Assembly (NCBI RefSeq): GCF_003076755.1
Contig: NZ_QDKM01000001.1
Location: forward strand, 868,001 to 932,000
Source of the DNA: Pararhodobacter oceanensis
GTDB taxonomy: Bacteria; Pseudomonadota; Alphaproteobacteria; Rhodobacterales; Rhodobacteraceae
Direction of reading: 5' to 3'
Length of the DNA stretch: 64,000 nt
Under the pieces are notes generated by a model. It saw only the letters and a list, made by a program, of their open reading frames with translations. It did no database searches and had not been told where the DNA came from. Of this stretch, positions 16,430 to 24,503 are shown in pieces (the stretch's first letter is position 1; every line of letters starts with the position of its first letter). The position numbers were made by a program, and so were the translations under genes.

Positions 16430-17857
16430 TCAGTCTTCCAATACCCAAGTGTCTTTGGTCCCGCCGCCCTGGCTTGAATTCACCACCAGCGATCCTTCTG
16501 TCAGCGCAACGCGGGTCAATCCGCCCGAGGTGATGTTAACCCCGTTCGGTGATACCAGCGCAAAGGGGCGCAGATCGACGTGGCGCGGAGCAAGTCCGCT
16601 GTCGGTGAAAATAGGAACCGTAGACAGCGCCAGCGTCGGTTGCGCGATATAGTTCCCGGGCCGCGCCCGCAGCTTGTCGGCAAAATCTGACAGCTCTTGT
16701 TTAGAGGCGGCAGGTCCAACCAGCATGCCGTAGCCGCCAGAACCATGCACCTCTTTCACCACCAGATCCGCGAGATTATCGAGCACATATTGCAGCGACT
16801 GCGGTTCCGAACATCGGAAGGTCTGGACATTCTTGAGGATCGCGGGTTCGCCCGTGTAAAACTTGATGATCTCGGGGATGTAGCTATAGACGGCCTTGTC
16901 ATCCGCAACGCCTGTGCCGGGCGCATTGGCGATTGTGATGTTGCCCGCGCGGTAAACATCCATGATCCCGGGCACCCCCAGCATAGAACTGGGATTGAAG
17001 GTGAGCGGATCAAGGTATTCATCATCCACCCGGCGGTACAACACATCAATTGTCTTGTAGCCTTTCGTGGTGCGCATGGCGATATGGCCGTCAACGACTC
17101 GCAGATCATGCCCTTCTACCAGCTCAACGCCCATCTGATCGGCCAGAAAGCTATGCTCGTAATAGGCGGAGTTGTGAATCCCAGGTGTCAGTATCGCCAC
17201 ACAGGGACGGCCCTTACACCCAGGCGGCGCAGAGGCCTCAAGCGACCGGCGCAGGTTCTTGGGATAGTCGCTGACCGGTTGAACAGGAATGGTGCTGAAA
17301 AGCTCTGGAAACATCTGCAGCATCGTCTCGCGGTTCTCCAGCATATAGCTGACACCGGAGGGCGTGCGGGCATTGTCTTCGAGCACAAAAAAATCATTCT
17401 CGCCGGTGCGCACGATGTCGGTGCCGACGATATGCGTATAGATGTTCCCCGGCGGGCAAAAATCCATCATCTGGGGCAGAAAGGCGTCATTCTGCGCAAT
17501 CAGTTCGACGGGCACCACGCCCGCGCGCAGGATCTCTTGCCGATTATAGATATCATGCAAAAAAGCGTTGAGGCCACGAATACGTTGTTCAATACCCTTC
17601 GACAGCTTGGTCCATTCGCGTGCCGCGATGATCCGCGGCACCAGATCGAACGGAATAAGCCGTTCTTCGGCGTCCTGCTGCCCATAGACGTTAAAGGTGA
17701 TCCCGGTGCGGCGGAAAAACGCTTTGGCTTCCTGAGATTTCTTGGCGAACCGTTCATTATTCTGCTTGGCGAACCAGGCATCATATCCAATGTAAGGGCT
17801 TCTCGGCTCCCCGTCTGAAGCATGCATTTCGCTGAAGTAGGCGTTCTCTTTTGTCAT
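16430..17857 (-). CDS. Circularly permuted ATP-grasp type 2 protein of the Anbu cassette
   Basis: A 475-residue cytosolic protein with GITFNVYGQQDAEERLIPFD, LNAFLHDIYNRQEIL, FVLEDNARTPSGVSYMLENR (the ATP/metal segment), GVELVEGHDL and KEVHGSGGYGMLVGP. These are all typical of the DUF404/DUF407 circularly permuted ATP-grasp family, which resembles glutathionylspermidine-synthase-type ligases. It would form an amide bond at the expense of ATP, probably making a small peptide handled by the transglutaminase and Anbu partners; that is inference. It is the first gene of the four-gene cassette, with its promoter in the 307-bp divergent region. Confidence 0.93.
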   Translation of the reverse strand: MTKENAYFSEMHASDGEPRSPYIGYDAWFAKQNNERFAKKSQEAKAFFRRTGITFNVYGQQDAEERLIPFDLVPRIIAAREWTKLSKGIEQRIRGLNAFLHDIYNRQEILRAGVVPVELIAQNDAFLPQMMDFCPPGNIYTHIVGTDIVRTGENDFFVLEDNARTPSGVSYMLENRETMLQMFPELFSTIPVQPVSDYPKNLRRSLEASAPPGCKGRPCVAILTPGIHNSAYYEHSFLADQMGVELVEGHDLRVVDGHIAMRTTKGYKTIDVLYRRVDDEYLDPLTFNPSSMLGVPGIMDVYRAGNITIANAPGTGVADDKAVYSYIPEIIKFYTGEPAILKNVQTFRCSEPQSLQYVLDNLADLVVKEVHGSGGYGMLVGPAASKQELSDFADKLRARPGNYIAQPTLALSTVPIFTDSGLAPRHVDLRPFALVSPNGVNITSGGLTRVALTEGSLVVNSSQGGGTKDTWVLED

Positions 17858-18164
17858 ATATTGACGTTAGAAGGTCAGCGGGCCGAAGCAACAAGATGCA
17901 TCTCAACTTGCGCCGCGATGTCGGGCATGGCGAATATTTGGGCAGTCCTGCAGGGCTTATGCACCCTTTTTGAGCAGATAGCCTGAAATATAAGCTGCAC
18001 CGCAGAGCGTCACGCACCGGCCAAGAACCACTCAGGGCCGGTGCCGACAGCCCGACCGCCTTGACAACCCCTCGGCAGTTTTCCAGTAACCATCTCAACG
18101 CCCCTGCACAGCAAGCCCTACGCCAGCACTACACGGGTGTCCTCATCAAATAGAGAGATAAACG
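17858..18164. other. Divergent intergenic region, 307 bp
   Basis: It separates the Anbu cassette from the secreted-protein gene. A consensus -35 hexamer TTGACA lies at 18061-18066 on the plus strand, about 100 bp before the 18165 start, but only a poor -10 follows. AGAGAGATAAACG just before 18165 is the ribosome-binding site. Nothing else is recognised. Confidence 0.5.
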
Positions 18165-18779
18165 ATGAACAAGACCTATTGCCTTGCTGGCGTCCTTTCA
18201 CTGCTTCTTGCAACCTCTGCCTCGGCTCAGGAATTCGGCTGGTCAGCCGAGTTGGGCGCCAATTTGGCCCATTCGGGCGGCACCAGCGAACCCACTGTGA
18301 ACGGTGCCGTGGAACTGACGTTTGGTGGTGCGTTTGTTGGTGCCGAGTTTGAAACGCTCTATCAAGATCCCACCGACAACGCCGAGTTCACCCTGTCGCT
18401 GGGCTACGGCGCAGAACTGGCGCCCGATGTTGCCCTGACCGGTACCTATGCGCGCACCTACCTCGACAATAGCGGGTTCGACTCGCATGAGGTCGGCCTT
18501 GCCCTGGATTTCCCGATCATGGACCGGACAAGCGGCACCTTCGAGGTCGTGCGCGATCTGACGGCGCGGGCCACCGATGTCAGCTTCGGTGCCGAGTTCG
18601 AAGCGAATGATCGCTTCACCTATAGCGCCCTCGTCGGCCATGACGGCGCCGACGTTTATGGCGAAGCGGGTGTATCCTATGCGTTTAACGAGATGACCTC
18701 GGCTAGCCTCCTGATCGAAGTGGCAGAGGGTGCGAAACCGACCATCAATCTGGGCCTGACCATCGCCCTCGGGTCCTGA
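18165..18779 (+). CDS. Exported protein, probably a small outer-membrane beta-barrel
   Basis: The 204-residue protein has a clear signal peptide (MNKTYCLAGVLSLLLATSASAQ). The mature part is made of short amphipathic strands with alternating hydrophobic residues, for example VELTFGGAFVGAEFETLY, FTLSLGYGAELAPDVALTG, SFGAEFEANDRFTYSALVG and PTINLGLTIALGS, which suit an eight-stranded outer-membrane barrel. It is acidic and has no cysteine in the mature chain. I cannot assign a family or function. It is monocistronic, ending in a strong hairpin at 18799-18824. Confidence 0.8.
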   Translation: MNKTYCLAGVLSLLLATSASAQEFGWSAELGANLAHSGGTSEPTVNGAVELTFGGAFVGAEFETLYQDPTDNAEFTLSLGYGAELAPDVALTGTYARTYLDNSGFDSHEVGLALDFPIMDRTSGTFEVVRDLTARATDVSFGAEFEANDRFTYSALVGHDGADVYGEAGVSYAFNEMTSASLLIEVAEGAKPTINLGLTIALGS

Positions 18780-18798
18780 ACCGTTCATCAGCACGCGT

Positions 18799-18824
18799 CT
18801 TCGGGGCCGGCGGCGGCCCCGAAG
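18799..18824 (+). terminator. Perfect 11-bp hairpin after the barrel gene
   Basis: CTTCGGGGCCG and CGGCCCCGAAG pair perfectly around GCGG, 20 bp after the stop. No U tract follows, so it may be a weak terminator or an RNA-stabilising end. Confidence 0.5.
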
Positions 18825-19345
18825 CCAATCACAGGCACCAGCCTGCGAAATCAAGAAACACTTCGGTTCTAGGAGCCTCTTCGGATCGCTGCGCTCAAGC
18901 GGTGAAAGCACTCTCCATTGCCTGACGGCCAGACCGACGCCAATTGGCGACGGGTGCAGAAAATGATGCTTGCACACCCGGAGGTTGGGTGGAGGCAGCA
19001 GGGTCAAGCCGCTTTCGATCAGCTTCGAAATATCTCCGGTCGAGAACCAACAGCAACAGATAGCCAAAACCGTCAGCGTCCGTTTTGCCCACCTTGCTGG
19101 CATTGGATGACACCCCAACCCACGGGCTAAGCGGCGCAAAACTTGGTAAACCTGCCGTTTCGCGACGTTTTCTCGCAATCGCGGCGGCTAGGCTGCGAAC
19201 TAGCCGCCCGTCGTCTGTCATCGCCAATCTTCGCCTGCCCACACAACAACATTTGACAAGCCGCCGGTTCTGTCTCTAACAATAGCTACAGCATAACACC
19301 TGTTATGTCGCCGTTTTGACCCTTTATCTCTGGGAGGAGACCGTC
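18825..19345. other. Intergenic region with TRAP operon promoter, about 520 bp
   Basis: No credible gene is seen; the open frames here lack start signals and family resemblance. The right end holds TTGACA at 19253-19258 and an AT-rich -10-like TAACAA at 19277-19282 (18-bp spacing). The palindrome CATAACA-CC-TGTTATG (19292-19307) follows. Confidence 0.5.
19253..19307 (+). promoter_or_regulatory. Putative promoter and operator of the first TRAP operon
   Basis: A consensus -35 TTGACA is followed 18 bp later by TAACAA. The perfect palindrome CATAACA-N2-TGTTATG covers the expected transcription start and lies 25 bp before the GGGAGGAG ribosome-binding site. The position fits a repressor operator, perhaps GntR-type; no such gene is adjacent. 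Confidence 0.45.
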
Positions 19346-20329
19346 TTGACCACATGGATTTTGAAAGGCGCCGCCGTGTTGGCCCTGCTCGCAAGCCAGG
19401 CTGCCGCGCAAACGACATTGCGGGTGGCCACCGATTCGGGGCCCGAAGGTTCGCCCTCGGGCAATGCCATCGCGCGTTGGGCCGAGATGATCGAAGAGGG
19501 CTCGGATGGCGATCTTGAAGTGCGCGTCTTCTACCAGAACCAGCTTGGCGGGCAGCTTGAGGTGTTTGACCTCTTTGTCGCCGGCGAAGTCGACCTGATG
19601 CTCAGCTGGCCCTCGACCTCCTATGACCGCCGCATCGGCGTGCTCAACGCGCCCTATATGGTCACCTCATGGGAAGAGGCGCTCGCGGCCTATCAGCCCG
19701 GCGGCTGGGTGAATGCCACGCTCAATGACGTGTTTGCCGATCTCGGCATCACCTATTTCGGCGCTTGGCCCGAGGGGTTTGCCGGTGTTGCGACGCGTGA
19801 CCGCTATGCGCTCGATATCGCCAGCGCCGAGGGGCTGAATGTGCGTACGCCGCCGTTCTTCCCGATCCCGCAGACCCTGCAAGCGATGGGCTACCAGACC
19901 GCCGCAATCGACTGGTCCGAGGTCTTCACCTCGATCCAGACCGGCGTCGTTGATGGCGATGCGGGCAACGTAATCTATTGGGATTACGAGTATTTTGGCG
20001 AAATTCTCGACTACTATGTGCGCACCAAGCATATCTTTGTCACCGGCAATCTGGTCGCCAATACTGGCACTATGGAATCGCTCTCGGACGAGCATCAGGC
20101 GCTGATCCGCGACGCGGCGGTGACCATCATGGAGGCGCAATTCGTCGAGGCCCGCGCCGAGGACGAGCGCAATGTGCAAATCGCGATTGAGGGCGGTATG
20201 GAGTATTTTGAGCCCTCGATTGAGGAGCTGCGCCCGATGATCGAAGCGGTGCGCGCCGAGGTCTGGCCGCTGATGGAGGCCGATATCGGTTCGGAAATCG
20301 TCGGTCAGATGCGCGCCAATGCCAACTGA
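19346..20329 (+). CDS. dctP: TRAP transporter substrate-binding protein (DctP family), TTG start
   Basis: About 327 residues with signal peptide (TTG-started M)TTWILKGAAVLALLASQAAAQ and the DctP fold. Residues TLRVATDSGPEGSPSGNAI open the mature protein, and QNQLGGQLEVFDLFVAGEVDL and SAEGLNVRTPP are typical conserved blocks; the Arg in NVRTPP is where the family holds the carboxylate of its ligand. The TTG at 19346 is chosen because GGGAGGAG lies 6 nt upstream and it gives a clean signal peptide; an upstream in-frame TTG at 19316 would place the ribosome-binding site inside the gene. The ligand is probably an organic acid. It leads a dctPQM operon. Confidence 0.9.
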   Translation: MTTWILKGAAVLALLASQAAAQTTLRVATDSGPEGSPSGNAIARWAEMIEEGSDGDLEVRVFYQNQLGGQLEVFDLFVAGEVDLMLSWPSTSYDRRIGVLNAPYMVTSWEEALAAYQPGGWVNATLNDVFADLGITYFGAWPEGFAGVATRDRYALDIASAEGLNVRTPPFFPIPQTLQAMGYQTAAIDWSEVFTSIQTGVVDGDAGNVIYWDYEYFGEILDYYVRTKHIFVTGNLVANTGTMESLSDEHQALIRDAAVTIMEAQFVEARAEDERNVQIAIEGGMEYFEPSIEELRPMIEAVRAEVWPLMEADIGSEIVGQMRANAN

Positions 20330-20345
20330 TCGTCTATGAAAACAA

Positions 20346-20377
20346 GGCGGCATCCTTTGCGGGGTGCCGCCATTTTT
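20346..20377 (+). terminator. Attenuator hairpin between dctP and dctQ
   Basis: GGCGGCATCC pairs with GGGTGCCGCC (one G-T pair) and is followed by ATTTTT. Lying 17 bp after the dctP stop, it should terminate part of the transcripts so that the binding protein is made in excess over the membrane subunits. Confidence 0.75.
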
Positions 20378-20398
20378 ACGCGAGGGAGGGGGGAGCCT

Positions 20399-20905
20399 AT
20401 GCGCGCGGTTTTTGAACAACTCGACCACTGGTTGATGCGGCTGATGTCGCTGGTGATTTTCGCCAGCACCGCCGCGATTGTCTGTCTGATCAGCTTTCTG
20501 ATCCTGTCGCGCTATGTCTTCGGCTGGTCGGTGATCGGGATGCTGGAACTCTCCACCCTCAGCGCGCTCTGGCTCTATATGATCGGCGCCGTCGTCGCCT
20601 CGCGCAACCGCGAGCATATCACCGTCGATTTCACCGCCCAATCGCTGAAATCCCCGCGTTTGACCGCGTTACACGAATCACTTGTCTCGCTTATCATATT
20701 GATATTAGGCGTTTTCTTTTTGTCCCTCGCGTGGGACATGTTGATCTGGGCCCAGCGCCGTCCGCAGGTCACGCCGGGTTTGAATATCCCCCTGCTCGCC
20801 GGTCAATCCGCGCTGATCACCGCCGCCGTTCTCGGCCTCGCCTATACAATCCGCGACCTGATCAAAGCCCTGATCGCGGTGCGCAATTCTTACCGCGAGG
20901 CCTGA
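20399..20905 (+). CDS. dctQ: TRAP transporter small permease (DctQ)
   Basis: About 168 residues with four predicted membrane helices, the DctQ layout. I use the ATG at 20399 (MRAVFEQLDHWLMRLM), which has GGAGGGGGGAG upstream; the frame upstream of it reads through the attenuator hairpin and is unlikely to be translated. SRYVFGWSVIGMLELS and NREHITVDFTAQSL are the conserved DctQ blocks between helices 1-2 and 2-3. It forms the integral membrane complex with DctM. Confidence 0.93.
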   Translation: MRAVFEQLDHWLMRLMSLVIFASTAAIVCLISFLILSRYVFGWSVIGMLELSTLSALWLYMIGAVVASRNREHITVDFTAQSLKSPRLTALHESLVSLIILILGVFFLSLAWDMLIWAQRRPQVTPGLNIPLLAGQSALITAAVLGLAYTIRDLIKALIAVRNSYREA

Positions 20906-20906
20906 T

Positions 20907-22202
20907 ATGGAACCGGTTTTTGCCATCCTCATCCTTATCGCCCTGATGGTCTTCGGCGTCCCTGTTGCCTGGAGTTTCGCGGGCGTTTTGATGTTCCTGA
21001 TCTATGTCTACGATGTCGGCACCTCGACGCTGCTTTTGCAGGGCTTCCGCTCGCTCAACTCGGTGGTCCTGCTGGCCCTGCCGCTGTTCGTGCTGGCCGG
21101 ATACCTGATGCAAAGCGGCGGCGTCGCGCGGCGTTTGATCGGCTTTATGGAGCTGATGGTGCGCGGCCGCAAAGGCGGTCTCGGCGCGGCTTTGGTGCTG
21201 TCTTCGGGGGTCTTCGGCGCGATCTCCGGCACCGCCACCGCCGCCGTCGCCTCGATCGGCACGATCATGGCCGACCCGCTCGCCCAGCGCGGCTATCCGC
21301 GCGGCTATACCTCCGCCCTTCTCGGCCTGTCCTCGCTCTTGGGTATCCTGATCCCGCCCTCGCTGACGATGATCCTCTTCGGCGTCGTCACCCGCCAGTC
21401 GATCACCGCCCTCTTCGCCGCCACCTTGGTGCCCGGTATCCTGCTGTTGGTCGGGCTGATTCTGTTCAACCGTTTCATGGCCAAACGCTTCCTCCCCGAC
21501 GACCTCCCCGCCGCCGACACCATCACCAAACCCGAAAGCGGCGGCCGGATCTTCGGCAAGGCTCTCCCCGCGCTGTCGATGCCGGTGATCATTCTCGGCG
21601 GCATTTATGGCGGGGTCTTTACCCCCACCGAGGCCGCCGCCGTCGCCTGCGTCGTCGCGATCTTCATCGGCTTCTTCATCTACCGCGACCTCAGCCTGCG
21701 CGGGCTCTGGGACAGTTTCGTCGACGCAGGCCAAACCACCGGCACGATTATTTTCATTCTGCTGTTCTCGTTTATGATCGGGCGGGTGATGGTCGCCGAG
21801 GGCGTGCCCCAAGACCTGACCCGCGCGGTTGCAGCACTGACCGAGAACCGCATCCTGATCCTGCTGTTGGTCAACGCCTTCCTGATCTTTGTCGGCATGA
21901 TCATGGACGATCTTTCGGTCACCGTGGTGATCGCACCTCTGTTCATGCCCCTGATGCAGGATGTCGGCGTCGATCCGGTGCATTTCGGCTCGATTGTCGC
22001 CTGTTCGGTGGTGATCGGCGCCAACAGCCCGCCGGTCGCCCCGATCCTCTATATGGCCTGCCGCATCGGCAAGGTCTCGATCCACCACGCGGTCACACCG
22101 GCGCTACAGATGATCTTTTTCGTCGCCCTGCCGATCATGATCGCGGTCACCTTTATCCCCGCCCTGTCGCTGGCCGTGCCACGCTTGCTGGGGGCCCTTT
22201 AA
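20907..22202 (+). CDS. dctM: TRAP transporter large permease (DctM)
   Basis: A 431-residue protein with about twelve hydrophobic segments. The DctM hallmarks GVFGAISGTATAAVASIGTIM, GLSSLLGILIPPSLTMILFG and YGGVFTPTEAAAVACV are split across helices, and the C terminus has NSPPVAPILYMACRIGKV. It is the Na+/H+-coupled transport subunit. It begins 1 nt after the dctQ stop. The helix-hairpin motif GxxxPTEAA is intact, so the protein should be functional. Confidence 0.95.
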   Translation: MEPVFAILILIALMVFGVPVAWSFAGVLMFLIYVYDVGTSTLLLQGFRSLNSVVLLALPLFVLAGYLMQSGGVARRLIGFMELMVRGRKGGLGAALVLSSGVFGAISGTATAAVASIGTIMADPLAQRGYPRGYTSALLGLSSLLGILIPPSLTMILFGVVTRQSITALFAATLVPGILLLVGLILFNRFMAKRFLPDDLPAADTITKPESGGRIFGKALPALSMPVIILGGIYGGVFTPTEAAAVACVVAIFIGFFIYRDLSLRGLWDSFVDAGQTTGTIIFILLFSFMIGRVMVAEGVPQDLTRAVAALTENRILILLLVNAFLIFVGMIMDDLSVTVVIAPLFMPLMQDVGVDPVHFGSIVACSVVIGANSPPVAPILYMACRIGKVSIHHAVTPALQMIFFVALPIMIAVTFIPALSLAVPRLLGAL

Positions 22203-22224
22203 TACCCATCGCGGAGAAAGCGAT

Positions 22225-22935
22225 ATGAGACTTTGCATTCTCGAGGCGGATACCCCCGCCGACGACCTGCTGCCGATTGCCGGCACCTATGCCGATATGT
22301 TCGAGGCCTGGCTGCGCCCGTGGTTGCCCGAGGCCGAATTCGCCCGCGTGGCGGCCTATGCCGGCGAGTTGCCCGCCTCGGTCGATGCCTATGACGGCTA
22401 TCTGATCACCGGCTCGTTGTTCAGCGCCTATGATGATCTGCCGTGGATCCATGCGCTCAAAGCCTTCGTGCGCGAGGCGATGACCTCGGCGATACCGGTC
22501 GGCGGGATCTGTTTCGGGCACCAGTTGATGGCCGAGGCGATGGGCGGGCGCGTGACCCTGTGCAAGGACGGCTGGGCTTTGGGCAAGACCGAATACCGGA
22601 CCAGCACCGAAGGGAGCGACTGGTTCGGCGCCGATCCGATCAATGCGCTCTCGTTCCACCGCGACCAGATCGTGAGCCTGCCGCCGGGCGCCACCGCGCT
22701 GGCCGGAAACGCGCATTGCCCTTGGGCCTCGCTGGCCTACGGCAACCGCGCGCTCTCGGTGCAATTCCACCCCGAGTTCGCCCCCGCCTATATCGCCGCG
22801 CTGATCCACCGGAATCCCGATGGCAGTATCCTGCCGGAACAGGCGGATCAGGCGCTCAAGGGCATGGTGATGGAAAGCAACGACGCGATGTCGCAGGCCT
22901 TCGCCAGATTGTTTCGCGGTGACGCGCCCGCATAG
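22225..22935 (+). CDS. Class I glutamine amidotransferase-like protein
   Basis: The 236-residue cytosolic protein has the complete catalytic set of class I glutamine amidotransferases: nucleophile Cys96 in GGICFGHQL, and His182 and Glu184 in VQFHPEF. DGYLITGSLFSAYDDLPW forms the oxyanion region. It is a stand-alone domain without a synthetase partner, like YfeJ or gamma-glutamyl hydrolase-type members. The gene starts 22 nt after dctM with GGAGAAAGCGAT as ribosome-binding site, so it is probably cotranscribed with the TRAP genes. It could remove or transfer an amide or gamma-glutamyl group on the imported compound; this is inference from position. Confidence 0.88.
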   Translation: MRLCILEADTPADDLLPIAGTYADMFEAWLRPWLPEAEFARVAAYAGELPASVDAYDGYLITGSLFSAYDDLPWIHALKAFVREAMTSAIPVGGICFGHQLMAEAMGGRVTLCKDGWALGKTEYRTSTEGSDWFGADPINALSFHRDQIVSLPPGATALAGNAHCPWASLAYGNRALSVQFHPEFAPAYIAALIHRNPDGSILPEQADQALKGMVMESNDAMSQAFARLFRGDAPA

Positions 22936-22944
22936 ACCCGCGGC

Positions 22945-23856
22945 TTAGCCGGAGAGCGAGGCCGCCAGCAGTCGCTGATGCCAGTCGGCTTGGCTCTCGC
23001 CTGCTTGTGCGCCGCGGCCAGTGGCGGCGGCGAAGGCAAAGAAGCGTTTATGCGGCAGCTTGCGGCGCGAGACCGCGCGGGCGGCGATGAACGGGCGATT
23101 GGCGGCGGCATCCTCATGCATGGTGGTCTCGAGCGCGGCAATGACCTTGCGCCGCGATCCGGGCGCATAAAGCCCCATCGCGCGCGCGATCTGCCCATAG
23201 GTGACGGGCAATTGCGCGGCGGGTTGCGCCTCGAGATGCTCGCGGATGCGGCGCGGCAGGGTGTTTTGCGCCTGTTCGGCAGCCGAGGGCGGGCGCGGCG
23301 GCGGCACTTCGCGCGCGGTGCCATCGGGCAGCACATCCGCCGCCCAAGACCGCAGCGGGCCGCGCACCACCACACGGGTGCGACTGCCCGAGGGTTTGGT
23401 CTCGATAGTCACCACACCGCCCGCCAGCCCGTCTTGCAATTGCTCGGGCGTCAGGCCGAGACAGGGAGCCAGATACTCGGGGTCGATGGCTAGTTGCCCA
23501 TCCTCCCAGCCGATCCGCTCGGCAGGGATCAACCGCGTGAACGAGGGCACCGCGCCGGGGGTGCCGGTATAGAACGGGTTCTCGCCGGTGGCATGGTCGG
23601 TGACATCGACGATATCGCGGATTTCGGGGATATCCTTACGCAGGATTTCCTCAACCCCGTGGCGCAGGGTCATTGCCGCCGAGGCGCAGCCCTGACAACC
23701 GCCCGACATGCGCAGGAACACGATGCCATCTTCGACGCTTTCAGCGTTCACCGCGCCGCGGTGTTTGGCGATCGAGGGGTTGGCCTTGCGGTCGAGCACC
23801 TCGTTGACCCGCGCCAAAAGCGCGGCGTCGCTGTCATCTGGTTGCGCTATGTCCAT
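22945..23856 (-). CDS. NifU C-terminal-domain protein with an additional C-terminal region
   Basis: About 303 residues from the ATG at 23856 (MDIAQPDDSD). Residues about 10-85 form a NifU-like/Nfu domain with the cluster-binding C54-Q-G-C57 in MSGGCQGCASAAMTLRHGVE. The rest (90-303) is not typical of Nfu proteins. It contains FYTGTPGAVPSFTRLIPAERIGW, an Arg/Pro-rich linker around PPPRPPSAAEQ, and a basic region LPVTYGQIARAMGLYAPGSRRKVIAALETTM that resembles a winged-helix or methylguanine-methyltransferase-like DNA-binding element. The protein may carry or sense an Fe-S cluster. It is convergent with the amidotransferase gene (9-bp gap). The Nfu domain is secure; the remainder is unassigned. 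Confidence 0.8.
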   Translation of the reverse strand: MDIAQPDDSDAALLARVNEVLDRKANPSIAKHRGAVNAESVEDGIVFLRMSGGCQGCASAAMTLRHGVEEILRKDIPEIRDIVDVTDHATGENPFYTGTPGAVPSFTRLIPAERIGWEDGQLAIDPEYLAPCLGLTPEQLQDGLAGGVVTIETKPSGSRTRVVVRGPLRSWAADVLPDGTAREVPPPRPPSAAEQAQNTLPRRIREHLEAQPAAQLPVTYGQIARAMGLYAPGSRRKVIAALETTMHEDAAANRPFIAARAVSRRKLPHKRFFAFAAATGRGAQAGESQADWHQRLLAASLSG

Positions 23857-24503
23857 CGTGCCCCCAAGGGTTCGCCGAGAGCGCCGCGCCGGTGATGCCC
23901 CGTCCACGAGTTATGCCGGCCTGTCTTGCCGTGGTGACCTGAGTCGCCCGAGGCCGGAGAAGCGGCGCGCGCCTTGCCCATCCTCGCGCATATGTCGCAA
24001 ACGGGCAATCCGCAACCGCCCGCAATTGTCGCGAATTGACGCAGGTACCTGCCTGATCTCGCGGGCCGCGAGGCGCCGCCACCCCGCGCGGGTATCGGGC
24101 CGAATGCGAAGCGCGACACCTATAATATGGATGCCACAATACACTGGCGCGGTTGCGGATTTTTATGTCAACCCCGAAAATTGCACCACTAATCAAATGC
24201 GAAAGATACTGCATCCAGAGCGCCCGAGTTTCGGCATAAGAAGCACTTTATCGCTTTAAAAGACGGTTTTTTTCACGGATTTCCGCCAGAGTGGTTGTTT
24301 TCTATATAGAAAATGATAGATACCCCGCTCGACAGCAACAGGCTGGGGGCCCGACATCTTCTGTTTTTCAGCGATCATAAATGCAGGCTATGCCTGTGAA
24401 TGCTTCTGTGGAATGATGATCGGGCGGAGCCTGATTCAGCGTCCGGTAGGGGCCCTTCGGGGCCTGCATTCCGATATGAGACTCTAAAACTGGGAGAAGT
24501 CAC
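23857..24503. other. Intergenic region upstream of the betaine transporter, 647 bp
   Basis: No gene is supported. The right half becomes AT-rich and carries the palindrome at 24298-24313. A 5-bp UUCG-loop hairpin (GGCCC-TTCG-GGGCC) near 24450 lies in the likely 5' leader. CTGGGAGAAGTCACTT before 24504 is the ribosome-binding site. Confidence 0.5.
24298..24313. promoter_or_regulatory. Perfect 16-bp palindrome TTTTCTATATAGAAAA
   Basis: The site lies about 190 bp before proX. TTGTTT just before it and TAGATA just after it are spaced about 16 bp apart and could be -35 and -10 elements, so the palindrome would sit in the promoter spacer, a classic repressor position. The cognate regulator is unknown; BetI- or MarR-like proteins are possible. 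Confidence 0.5.

Noticed and set aside
18895-19242. Possible minus-strand 115-residue gene in the gap before the first TRAP operon
   Set aside because: No ribosome-binding site, no family resemblance and overlapping open frames on the other strand; treated as intergenic.
24440-24470. GGCCC-TTCG-GGGCC hairpin considered as a terminator before proX
   Set aside because: Only five base pairs and no U tract; probably just leader structure.
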